Below are positions 10,085 through 22,300 of a stretch of DNA of 64,000 bases, one piece after another. The stretch covers positions 164,276-228,275 of the forward strand of contig JAIXMR010000028.1 in NCBI GenBank assembly GCA_025677835.1. Direction: 5' to 3'. Under the pieces are notes generated by a model that did no database searches, was not told the DNA's origin, and saw nothing but the letters and a program-made list of their open reading frames with translations. The position numbers and the translations under genes are program-made. Source of the DNA: Sporodiniella umbellata. Lineage: Eukaryota; Mucoromycota; Mucoromycetes; Mucorales; Rhizopodaceae. Each line of letters begins with the position of its first letter. The stretch's first letter is position 1.

Positions 10085-13000
10085 ATGGAGCCTTACGATC
10101 CAGTCAAGACTGAAGAGGACCTGGCTGGCTTCAAAGCTTATTTTGAAGACGACTTCTTTTCAGATGAAGAGTATGAAATTCCATCTTTTATTGGTTTTTT
10201 ATAGATAAAAACTGTTGAATAAAACGAAAAAGTAAAACTTACCTTTGCTATGCCTATAAAGATCGACAAAGAATAATCATGCTCAGACCAGCTTCTTCAA
10301 AATGTTCGATCTGGACGATCCCGGGAATGAACCTGTCAGCATGGGTCTACCAAAAACCAGCTCATGGCAGCTGCGGGAAGAACATCCAACTTCACCTTCT
10401 GATCCAACTTTGCAAGCCACACAACCGGAGCAATGGATGCAGTCTGTGGAGATAATCATCGAACAGGCCAATGATAATGCTGAAGCGGCCGTAGAGAACG
10501 CCACACCTTCTCAGCCAACCGCACTTTCCTCAGATCAAGACAAACCACCCGACGTTCTTCAAAGCCTGGAGTCGCTTGCTATCTCTGATGAAGCTTCTGA
10601 AGAGCTCTCTGTTGAACCACGCCCGAGAATCAGCTTGAGAAAGAGAAAGCAGATCCAACTTCACCCTTTTACGATCGAGAAATACAAGTTTAAAAGTATG
10701 CTGCACGGCACTTCTGTTCGGAGGCTTGTGTCCGTTGCAGATCCTCTGAGCACGCAGGATCCAACAGATACCGAATTCGTGCCCGGCACGCTGGAGGAAG
10801 ACCCTTTTGATTTTGAGACACAGCCCATCACCCGTACCGAGGCACTTGCTCAAGAAAACTCCTCTCAAAAGTCCTCTGCGCTTCATGGCAAAAAATTAAT
10901 CACTTACAGTAAACGAAAAAGAGATCGTATCAGTACACCCAAAGAGCCATGTTTGTCTGATATCTTTGCTTTTGATCCCAATCCTTCTTTTTCGAAAACA
11001 AACAGTGGCGGTATCGATGCTATCTTGGGTGAGTTTGAAGACATACTTTCTGAAAAGGTGCAGCCTAGAAACAAAACAGATTCTCTTGATAATGACGCAC
11101 ATATGTCAGTAGATGATGAGAGTGACGAAGACGAGCCTGTCTATTTTCGCCATAAAAGATTACGTAGAAGGATCGATACAGATGACGACAATGACGACCA
11201 AGAAGAAGAAAAGGATGATTCTATTTTCGATTTCCCCCAACATTTTGACACAGAAGACTATCCGACCCTGAGAAGAAGCGATATGCCAGAGGACAAGCAT
11301 CGTGTGGTGATTCAGCATGACGATCTTGAGCATCGGCCAACGAAAAGACGTCGAAACAGAATGGCCGATTTGCGACAGAACAAAAACATGCTCAAAGGCG
11401 TTCTGCCTGCTTCTTTTCTCAACGTCTATCAGAAGGAGCTTAACGAAGAGGAAAGGGCTCGGATGGAGAACTCTAAACGAACGGTGACTTCAATCAAGGG
11501 GAAAAAACCAGAGAGAAAAGTAAATCGCTTGGATGAGCCTTTTGATGCCTTTCTGGGCTCTCAAACCAGCTATCTGCAAAACGACGAATCGAAACTCAAG
11601 AGCAATGGCCTGTTTCTGGGTGACACCGATGACGAGCCACCCCAGACATCTATTTTTAATTTCAAACCTGCAGAAACCGCATCCTATACCACGCCCATAC
11701 TTCAGCCCAGGATAGACAACGCCACAAGACACTATGAATCGGTGGAAGATAACAGAGTATTTCAGCATGGCAGTACATTGAGTAAAAGAGCTGCACAACC
11801 CAGAATCAATCGTTATTTCTCTAGTCACAACGGAACTAGCAGCAATCGAGTTCAGAATCCAAGTAAAACGTCGATACCAAAAGCAACCAAAAAGCAAGTA
11901 CCCCAGTCTGTATATAGTTCATCTTCAAAACCTCCCCAACGAGCTTCTAAAGCAGGTGCAAAGCTCAACAAAAAAAAACGCAAAATACGAAAGAGGACTA
12001 TGGACGATATCTACATTCATCAATATCATCATCATGTTAGACCTAGGGCTGATTCACCTTCAATCGCCAAAGTTTGCTCTAATCGAACGCTAGACGATAG
12101 TGCTATCTTCTCTAAACGTATCTACAACGACGACCATATGACTGTTCAAAAACCACCTGTAGTACAGTGGGTTCGCGATATGGCAGAATTCCTTCGGTCT
12201 ACCAAGAACGCAGCAAGCCTTAATCCTCTACCCAAATATACCCAATCGCTAGAACAAATTGTCGAGCAGCTTCAGCGTGTGTTTGATCCTGATCTCAGAT
12301 GTACCACAAGAGTCACCGATACCGTATATCTCCATCACCGTCTCTTACAACCCCTACTCTCCACACAACCAAACGCCAAGCGCGCCTACGCTCATCTTAA
12401 AGCTAAATTGGAGCAGCCCTGTGTATTTTCTAGAAACCTCATCTGGACAAGCATCTACCACAGGCGGTCTCATATACAAAGCTTGTTTCAATGTGCAGCA
12501 AGAGAGGTTGTCAAAGCAGGAACAGACCTTAACTCGGAGCCTACCGATATACCCGACCTTGATACCTTCTACACCTTTGTCTCTGTCTATTTGACCCAAT
12601 GGCTTCCCTTACAAGACCCAGCGCATGTTATTACAATGACAGAAGTCTTTGGACAGGAAGTAAGAGAAATGGCCCATCGAATGCATCATACTGTATCAAC
12701 ACAGCCTATTGGATCCTGGCGCCTGATTGTCAAAACAATGCTATTTGTCCTGGATTGGACCTGTCGGCTTCACTTGATTGGTATAAATCCAGAAGAGTGG
12801 TCTGTCACTCGCTGTACACAGATATTGATCAACATCCTTGTTACCATTGGCTATGCATGTATCACTACCCGAGAAAAACCCTTTGTCATCGAAGCATGGG
12901 TTTGCCTTTTTCAAGTCATGACTGTATCGTCAAATTCAGGAGGATACTATTTTTCGGACCAGTCTCTTATACAGCAGTTCAGAAATGCAATCAATCAAAG

Positions 13001-13091
13001 AAGTAATAAAGTAGGATGGATAGATCAGGGTACATCCATAGAAACATGCTGGACTCATGCTTTTCAACACATTCTAGAGAAATACATGTAA
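10085..13091 (+). CDS. Large acidic nuclear protein, tentatively Mus7/Mms22-like
   Basis: Two exons (10085-10170 and 10292-13091) give 961 aa. The acceptor at 10291 is the one that keeps frame (DDFFSDEDFFKMFDL). The N-terminal half is acidic and disordered, with many short basic clusters (KRRRNR, KKRKIRKR) suggesting nuclear location. Around residues 143-162 sits SLRKRKQIQLHPFTIEKYKF, which resembles the conserved LRxRxxIQLHPY box of fungal Mus7/Mms22. The last about 330 residues are helical and globular. Mms22 with Rtt101-Mms1 is a ubiquitin-ligase module acting at damaged replication forks. The family is usually longer (over 1500 aa), so this may be a short lineage form or a different nuclear protein. 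The coding status is firm, the name is not. Confidence 0.6.
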
Positions 13092-13385
13092 CGATTTGAT
13101 TCTCCAAATGCAACTTGTATATATTGGCTATATAAACTGATAATGTTTTCCATGTATATATACATATATACGTACATGTTTATAAAAAAAAAAAAAATTG
13201 AAAAGTAGACATAATAGGAAAGAAAAAAAAATTGAAAGCAGTAGCTATAACCTAGAAGAGCTCATTTTACAATAATAATAAAAAACTAAAGGTGTCTAAA
13301 AAGTTATTAGTATAGCTCCTTTTTTCTTTTTATTTATTTTTATTTTTTTTTTTTTTTTACAGATATGTGGTTTCCAAAAGTCAAC
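13092..13385. other. Convergent 3' flank
   Basis: Sequence between the stops of the Mus7/Mms22-like gene and RIM20. It is AT-rich, with A/T tracts at 13182-13197 and 13344-13358. No gene is seen. Confidence 0.7.
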
Positions 13386-16106
13386 TTACTGTAGCATGTT
13401 CCTTAAAGCTTCCGATTCGATTTCACGTCTATGACAATAATCTATGCATGTACCGCAAAACATCTGTAATCCCTGTGCATGCTTTTCATAAAACTAGTTG
13501 AACAAAGGTATCAATGAGGGTTGTGGTTCCTTTTATATATATATATAGTTACTTTAAGCCCTTCCGATAAATTGGTTTTTATCTCTCTATATTTTAGATA
13601 GGCTTGATGTAGGTTCTGTAATGCTTTTTCACGCTTGGCAGACCCTCCGTTAGGGGACCTTGATACATGCTGTTGGTAAGCATCATTGAGCTGTCTGATA
13701 ATTGCATTTTGTTGCTCGTCCTCTTTGTCTACTGCCATAACGAAACTATCGTATTTCCTTAAACCTTCAATGAACAGCTCTTCAAACTGTGCAGCTTCAA
13801 TTTTAACTGTAGGCGACTTGGCGGTCAATTCTGCTGCTTTTTTAAGAAGAGCGGGCGATATATCGTCCGCAGTAGAAGCCTTTTTGGCTTGATCGATAAG
13901 GTTTCGACGTAATCGAATATGCTGATTCATGTCTTCTATAAGCCGTTTGATACGAACAAGTTGACTCTTTTGAGGATCTTTGTTTCCGTCGTCAGATGGT
14001 ATGGAGTCTTCAAGCTCTTCTCTGGTAATAGTCAGTACATCAATAATCTTTGACCATGTGTCCAATTTGCTTCTAACTACCACATCTGCTTTTTGTGCAG
14101 ATGTTAATGTATATCTATGTTTCTGCCCTTGAGTCACAAGCTGTTGTGTAAGTGCGTTAGATTCGGGCCGGTTCCAAGCTAATCGAGAAACGTTTTTGTA
14201 AACAAACCAATTCTATTATCGTTGCCATTACATACCTGCCCCATACTTCAATCTCAATGCTTCGTCTGCTTCATGCTCTTCATCCAATGCATTAAATGCT
14301 TCTTCCAGAATCTCGGCATTACTAGATGAAGCCTTTTGAACCTTCTCCCATAGATCGTACAAAGTCTTTGAGCCCCCTTCACTTCTTACTTCGGCTGCCT
14401 GTTTTAGAATACCTTCAGGTATACCAGTGTTACTGTCTGCTGCTGCAAGCAAAGGAATCAAGTTAAGCGACTCAACAGAACTATCAAATAGAAAAAAGCG
14501 TCTCTTTTTAGACACTTGTGCTTTATGTGTATTATTCATGACTCTATTTTGCAAATTACCTGTTATAAACACCAGTCAGCTCGTCCAGTTTTGCAACAAT
14601 ATCCTCTTTGATCAGTCTCTCTTTTCTATCGACATAAACACTAGCTGCTTGATGTACAGCAAACGGAACCAACTTTTGAAATAGAGGTAGGCCGATGACA
14701 GGATGAGGAAGTGATTCAGTGTTGTTTTCGTTGTTTAACATTAGGGATACAGGATCTGAAATTTCCGGAGGGGGGATAGCATTCACCATTTGAGTTTTCA
14801 AGATGGCAGGTAAAGATGAAGCAGGTGGTATTCGTGCTAAATAAATCACATTGTTATCTTTCTCAGCCCTAGCCAAGTTTGCAGCAATAATCAGCTGTAG
14901 AGATTTCAAATCGTTGATGACAGGTGTAGAGACATATTTTTGGCTGACTTTGATTACATCTAATGCGCGCTTAACGTAGTCAGAGGCAATCTGTAGGCGG
15001 GACAACTCTTCTCCGTATTTATCCTGAGACAAGCATTCGCATGATTTTCGAAATTGAGCTGCTGCATTAAAATGAAGGGCTTTGAGTTGGATATGAACCA
15101 GCCAAGCAGTTGGGTATACACTTTGAATAGAGGAATTGGAAGCAAAATCATGAGCAATGTCATAAAATTCTGATATTTTGATGGCCAGGCGTGCAATCGT
15201 TCCATCACGCAGTTGATCCATTGCTGCCTTCTGCCATACACACTCTTGAGCCTGAGCCAGCATCAAGTTAATTAGCGTTTGTAACGAATAAGCCGACATA
15301 TCGACTGTAGGCGCAATTCTCATTTCAGGAACACCAACGTTAAGTAGTTGTTGAAAACATCCAGCTGAATTCTGTTTGTATCACATCAATACTGATCGTG
15401 TCTTTTTTCAATCAAAACTTGCCTGAAAATAACTACATGCTCTTTTGATACCTTCGGTTGTTGACCTGTTTTCTGAGTTTCCTAGCTGACTGTAGATAGC
15501 GCCAATGGAATACAAAATACAGGCCTTTTCGTAATTCATGTTTCTATGAACTTTTTTACTTTAATGTAAAAACTATAAATTCGATTCAGAAAGCCGTTTT
15601 TACCTATTCTAGGAGGTGTGTCGCTAGAAGAAGATACAAACCAAGGAAACTCAATGCCAATCTATTTTTTTTATAAGCAAAGTACAATTTTAAAGCTCTG
15701 CTAAAAAATACAAACATCGATAGGAAATTTGGCGCTAATAAATACAAGCTGAGCATAATATCTATGTATTTAGGTAAGAACAATACTAGGTTCCTGCTTC
15801 TTTGCTTTATCTTATTTCTGTCTTTGCTTCATTTTAGTTCGTTTTTGTTCATTCTTACTTGATAAGTCGGTTGAGGGATCTTTCATTGGTTTCCATGAAT
15901 ATACAGTCGTTTCTCAATTCATCTAGAATTCGAAAATCATCTGTATATAAATCGGGATGTTCGGCATAGCTGTTTGATATATATTCTTTTAAATAAGGTG
16001 TAATGAACACGCGCTCGGTCATCTTAGGGTAGCATGCTAGCATGTTGGTAGCTTCATTTGTTTTCTCAGAAAGCAATGAGCTGGATTTTGACGTTGGAGA
16101 AAACAT
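13386..16106 (-). CDS. RIM20: RIM20/palA pH-response adaptor (BRO1 domain protein)
   Basis: A BRO1-domain scaffold that binds ESCRT-III and Rim101/PacC and promotes its proteolytic activation at alkaline pH. Eight exons (15859-16106, 15716-15761, 15604-15661, 15423-15550, 14560-15371, 14236-14480, 13553-14178, 13386-13493) join with consistent phases to 756 aa. The BRO1 domain starts [29 protein letters not shown] and IGIEFPWF appear only after splicing. [16 protein letters not shown] and [14 protein letters not shown] (about 196-209) with DGTIARLA are typical of palA/Rim20 rather than Bro1. [15 protein letters not shown] follows, then the helical V domain to [13 protein letters not shown]. 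Intron 4 (15372-15422) uses a GC donor (CAG|GCAAGT). No proline-rich tail is present. The start at 16106 could be trimmed to downstream Met codons. Confidence 0.9.
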
Positions 16107-18003
16107 GTTGGGGCGTCCTTACAAATTTTTCAAAAAAGAAAAAAAAAAAGAAAAGTATATAAATTATTCACACCATTACCATAAAATTGGCTTTCTTTTT
16201 TTTTTATGGTTTTTGACACGAAGGATGGCTTTATATAGTGCTAGTTTTAATATAAAAGTTTTTCGCTTAAATAAAGGATGATTTTAGTGTGCCAAGCGTC
16301 ATATTTTTTGTACATCTATCTTTGTCTTGCATTAAAAAAAAAATTTAGACAGCAATTGCATGCTTAGGGCTAATCGTTTTATCTTCTTAAAATAATAACT
16401 TAATCGAAAAGCGTAACAAAGTCTCTCGAAAAGCTGAGAGTAGTTGGAATCAGTATTATCTTTTTGTGCACCTACAGATTATAACCTACTAGTTTGACGG
16501 TTCATAGTATTTGCATTTTAGATTAAAAAAGGTTTGTATCTGTTGGATAACAATTTATTAGCGAAAAAGGAAAAAAGGTGGAGCAGTTAGGGCCACCACT
16601 GATAAAATTGGAGAGCTATAAAATGTTTTAAGCGACTCTCCACAACGGTATACTATGGTACTACAAAAAGAATATGATCTCCGTATTGACTCTATCTAAA
16701 CAGTCACTGGTTAGATCTGAGCAATGAATGGCTATTTTATAAAATGATGTGTTATATTTAGTATACGATACAACTTTCAGCAAGAACGATTGTAACAAAC
16801 TATTAGAGTACCATAGCTTCACTTACAAGTCGTTATCTATTGAGTGGTGGTTCACTTCTTTACAAAAAATTTCTTAACGAATTTCTATGAATTGCTCTCT
16901 ACCTGGACAATGACGAAACATGCGTCTTCAGTTTTTGAGAAAACATACGGCCACTTTGTTCGATATTCTATACAATACTGACAGTCACCGACAGAATTGT
17001 GAGCATCCTCAGATTGTTTTTCGAAGACACTTTTGTTACATTACCTGCGGAAAAAGCGAAATAGTGTTTTTGTGATAAGATTGTGTTAGCTTTTAAAAAC
17101 AGAAAAAAAAAAAAAAAAAAATAGAAAAAGATAGACATGAAAGACTACAGATTTGAAAAAAAAACTACTAGCTAAAAAATTATTCGAGGTATTTAAAGTC
17201 ATAAGAATCCTAAAATGTTTTGTACATTAAAATTAACCATGGCTCAGGAGCCGTTAACAAAGATAGAGTAATATAGTTTACAATATTCTTTTTTCAGAGA
17301 TAGTTTTAAAACACATGTGCATAAATAAAGCTAATCTACCAAACAGATTTTATATAAATGTAGTTTTGACTGGGTATAGCGAGCATATTTTTAAGAAAGA
17401 GAACGCAACAAACGTGTTTTTTTACAGTAAAGCCTACCAAGCTCAAGCTAAGATGGGATACAGCCTAAAATTGGTACTCAGTAACGCTCCTATTCAAATA
17501 CACCAGGCAAATAATAGAATTTGTACTTTGCAAATCCGATTAAGGTTAAAACGAGTTCTGCTTTGGGTTCACAAAAGTAAACGAAAGCACTGTTTTCTAA
17601 ATGACAAGCGCTAATTAAAATTTGCTATCGAGACATTACCTAAATAGGAACTCTCGATTTGTGAGCTCCACGATTTTATTCGACAGTATTCCATGAGCAG
17701 TCATGTCTGGTTGTGGAGAGGCGCTATGGCCACTTAAAGTTTTCTGCTTTTCAAGCCGATTGTACAAGAATTTAGAAGAGTTAGAGAGTCTACTATCGCT
17801 TTAGTCTAATTTAAATGGCGGATCAACTTTAAACCGACTTTGGAGTCTCTCATGGTACAATTCAATGTACTACAAGACACGTATTTAAGAAGTGCATTCT
17901 GATCCTTCAATCTGTGCTTTTTTTCTGCTCCCTTCTTTTTCTCTATTCTAGGCTGGCCTTTCTCTGTGTTTGTTTTTCTTTTCTTTTTTTTTTTTAGCAG
18001 TAT
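16107..18003. other. AT-rich divergent intergenic region
   Basis: This lies between RIM20 (-) and the first methyltransferase (+). A 99-codon frame at 17315-17614 shows no recognisable pattern and is not called. A CT-rich stretch just before the 18004 ATG (about 17910-17998) resembles the pyrimidine tract before the second methyltransferase. Confidence 0.6.
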
Positions 18004-19337
18004 ATGGGAAACTTTGCTTCTTTTATAAAGTTGTCAAAAAAAACAAAACTAACAGAGTATAAAAGAATAACAGAAAACCGAATCATGGATACAGACACCT
18101 TAAGTATAAAAACGATTATAAATGATAACCCAGAGACGCTAGTTACGGTCAGGGAGTTCCACAACGACGAAGCCTCTACTTATTGGCTACCGAAAGATGC
18201 TGACGAACACGATAGACTGACGGGAGTAAGCACTCTAGAGTCAATAACTTATTATACTAACGCGTTTATATCACATAGCAACACTTTGCTTTCAAAGAGC
18301 TGCTGAAAGAGTAAGCGAAAATCTATCTACACTTTTATAGTAACAGATGAACCACTAGAAATATATCTTCCAGTGTAAAAGAAACACTGGATTTTAAGCG
18401 TGGAATATCCGTATTAGATATAGGATGTGGATCTGGTGCGTGGATGGCGGTAAGAATACTCTTGTACTATGAGTCGTTTATACTCAGGCAATTGCTACCT
18501 GCGTATCATATAGGATATGAGCTTAGACTACCCCAACTGCACGTACCACGGATGTGACATTATTGATACCCCTGATATCATAAAAAAACTTCCCTGTTTG
18601 AAATACACATACGGCAATGTAACTCAAAAGCTCCCTTATGAAGACAATACTTTTGATTTTGCTCTTATGAGGTTTTTCGTTTTTGCACTTCGAGCTGATG
18701 AATGGCCAAATGCTATCAAAGAAGCGCTGCGCGTTGTAAAACCCGGAGGGATGGTTCAGTTTGTTGATTGTACTTTTGAGGTAAGAACAGGTTGTACAAG
18801 GCTTTTGTTATATAACTTTTAAACTTTGTATAGACCCCCGAGAATACAGATTCAAACTGTTACAGGACTATAGCAGCAAGTAAAAAAACTACAACTGGCA
18901 TTTGTTTACGAGACACTGACATTTAATGTTTGTAGTCAATAAGTTTTCCATACAAAGATGGCAGCAACCTGATATTTCATATGTACTAGAAGAATTAGTT
19001 TCAGTTAACAACAACGCAAAAATAGTACAGAGCTACCAAACATTGTATAACCTCAGTAAGCGAACAAAACTCTTTTTATTTTCGTATGACTAAATAAAAT
19101 TATTTCTCTTTAGATGATGGAACGTCGCTAGCTAAAAAGTTTATGTGGGACTATGCAAAAGGAGTTGAGGGAATGATGAAGCACCTGGGGCCTCTGTTGG
19201 GTATAGAAACTAAAGACGAAATATCAGATCATCTGCTTGAGTTCAAAAAAGACATGTTTATAAACGGCTTCAAATTTAATACTGTATCGTTATCTGTACA
19301 AAAAGTAGATACAAAAGCTGATGAAACCTTGTTCTAG
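18004..19337 (+). CDS. Class I SAM-dependent methyltransferase with N-myristoylation-like start (paralogue 1)
   Basis: Seven exons (18004-18225, 18279-18310, 18359-18449, 18514-18780, 18834-18879, 18936-19055, 19114-19337) give 333 aa. SAM motif I is VLDIGCGSGAW (about 103-113). The post-motif region includes YGNVTQKLPYEDNTFDFALMR and the EALRVVKPGGMVQFVD block. This is the fungal Methyltransf_11/25 type, seen in LaeA-like and many substrate-unknown enzymes. The exon joins were fixed by alignment to the paralogue at 24367 (DRLTG-QHFAFKELL against DRLNS-QHFALKAL). The protein starts MGNFASFIKLSKK, matching the N-myristoyl-transferase consensus (Gly2, Ser6) followed by lysines, so it may be membrane-anchored. 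The substrate is unknown. Confidence 0.82.
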
Positions 19338-22300
19338 CCTTCATTAAAAACCAGTGCTATTTTTTTTTATTCATCTTTGGACACAAAATCTAGGTCTTGT
19401 CACCTTTTTTTTTTTTTCTTCTTTTTCTTTTGAAAGACAGACATTATCACAACTCAATGTCTTACAAAAATGTTTAAGCCTGTGTTTTTTTTTACAAGTT
19501 ACATATCCTGTTTTTCAAATTGACACTTTTCTAAATTTAAAAAGCATAACCAGTTTTTTTTTTTTAGGGATGGTTGCGCTTCTCTAGTAGCACAGCTTAT
19601 ATACTTGGTCATATATCTACATATTTCTTCAGGTATTGGAAAACAAGAACTCGCTTCATTTAAAAATACGATAGACAGTTTTATAGAATTTGAACTTCTC
19701 TATTCATAATATAAAAAAGTAGAAAGCAAACTTTATTTGAAGTTGCCTTTTACCAAAAGAGTTCGTTTGGGACTAGCACTATACATGTATCCTAAGAACA
19801 GCTTTAAATAATGAAGAGAGAAGGACACGCCAAAATTCTATTAAGTACAAAACAACAGTGAAGTACCAAGCGCTATGTTATGTGGTTACTTTAAGTATCA
19901 ACGGCTTGACATAGTGCCACTGTACAAAAAGACCAAAAAAAGAAAGCAATACGCTTCCAGTCTGTAATATATAGCAAAAATAGAAAGGAAGCGTGTATAA
20001 ATACAAGCTCAGAAAAGATCTGCTTGAAAGTCGTCGCAAAATTTCCATTCATGAAAAAATGTATGCAACAGGCGTAGAGGCCTCAAGTTAACACAAAAGG
20101 GTAATCAACACAGCATATGGAATATAGCTTAGCCCTATGGTGCAGTTTTATATACTATGGGCTATCGTCGCACCTATTGGTTGTTTAAAAAACGGTAACC
20201 TTTTTCCTATCTACAAGTTCAATCAAAGTCGGCCCCGTTACAATAATGTATTATAAGAAGCTACACAGTAGCGACTGTTTTTCTTTTTTTCATTCGGCAA
20301 AAATGAAACATGCACTTTTCATAGCAGAATGGCTATACGCACATTTACCAATGTCATGCGTTTGTGTTTGAATTGATTTACACACTGTGGAGTGAGCAAG
20401 GAGTTTGTTTTTGTTTTTATTTTTTTTTTTCAGTGCAACAATAAAAAAAACCAAGACTGTACAAACAATGCTGTCACGTTTTTAAGTGGCAGTCGTTTCT
20501 TAGGGTAGTACAAAAGGTACTTAGTGCGATCGAAACTGTTTTAGTTTATATAGCTGAAAAGACTAAAAAAAACGCGAACCAGAAATTAAATTCTTCTACA
20601 TAGATGAGCAATTGAAAAGAGTACCCGCCTTTTAATTAATGTGGCGTTATAAAAACACTTATCACAAGATATGACAGAAAAAACACTTGTAATACCAAAA
20701 ATCACGTGTAAAAAAACAAGGGGAAATACAGTACTTTACATTAATCATCTACTTTTGGATACAGAATGTATGATCTAATCACTTAATATCTCTACAAATC
20801 AAACTCAAAGCTTCAAACTTTGATATTAAAAAAGGATAGCCTGGCATACTGAGCTGTCCTGGAATTATAAATAGAGGAAACTTATAAAACCTTGTTCATC
20901 AGCTTCCATACCGCTTTTAGAGCGGCGTCTCATATTGCTAACGACACAAATCCTCTTTTGTGTAGTCTTCAAATTCATTTAGATCCTATTTGAGTACAAT
21001 ATCTCAATGTTTTTTACTTTTGATATACTACAAGCATTTCAAAAAGAAAAAAGATACTCTGTACAGCTAATAAGTAAATATCTGTGTCTTCAAAAAAAAA
21101 TCGGAGATGTAACTTTATTAGATGTACACTAATAAATATCAACCTTTAAGCGTTTATGGTTTCTTTTACTGTTGGCATTGGCAGCCAAAGCCAAAATAAC
21201 CTTTTAAAAAAGGTCGAATGAATTGAACCAAAGAGTGAAAGAAATAAAGACTTATTCTTAAAGTTTTTCAAAAAAAAAAAAAAAAAAACTGACCTCCTTT
21301 TTAATGCATATCACTGTATTATTTTGTAGCTCTGATGGATGTCATTGCTTTTTTTTAAACCCATTTTCTATAATGGAAGCCAACCTATAAAACAATTTAA
21401 AGACCTCTAAGCATATTTGCATTGTAAATGGTACGACAATGTCGATCGGTATTGTAGTGCCGTGTGTCTCAATATGACAATGCACTGTAATCTTAGTTCG
21501 AAAAAAAAAGGTACACCTCTGTTTTCTGTAGTTTTCTCTCTTCACGTTTTTCTCTTCTTTTTTTTTTGTCTCTAAAGCGAAATTGAGTTTTTTTTTCGTA
21601 TGTTTATAATTGACAAAAAAAATAAAAATAAAAATAAATAATAAATAATAAAAAAAGCTGGGTCATGTACGAGTCAACTTTAAAAAACCCAATGTCTCAC
21701 TAAAAACAAAAAAGTGACTCTCAATCTTTTCTACTACCAAAACTAGTAAAAAGGCAACCTTTTGTATATTTATTATCTATTTTTTTTGTAGTCTTTCAAG
21801 GCCATCAATAGGCTTGACGATAGAAAGAAATACTTTAAAAATTTCGAGCTAATACCTAGCGCGATTTTGGTTCTTTCTTTCAGATAAAAAGTCTAATATA
21901 CAAAATAAAACACAGTAAAAATAGCAAAGAGAATAATTATATATTTGCTCTAAACATATGTACCTAATTATAGCCAGGACAATGGCTGTCTCTATATGTT
22001 CTATTGAAGAGACTGTGGCAAGTTTTTCATACACATGGAACTTTACCTGCTTTTTGTCCAATTTGCAATGAAAATGTAGCAGGCAAGGATCTTTTACCAT
22101 TTGCTTTTTCTTAGTGCTAATCTCCGCTATTTAACTGCATAATAGATCGAAAGAAAGCAAGCTTCAAAAATGTGCTGTAAACTTTAGAAGTATAAAACAG
22201 ATTTTTTATATTGTATAAAATGTAAGTAAAAGTTGAATACTATTTTTTTTTTTTTTTTTAGATAGCTCTCTCTATGGGTAACTAGTTACTTTAGTTTGAC

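Noticed and set aside
17315..17614. 99-codon plus-strand frame upstream of the first methyltransferase
   Set aside because: Random-looking composition, no motif, no introns in a genome where genes usually have them.
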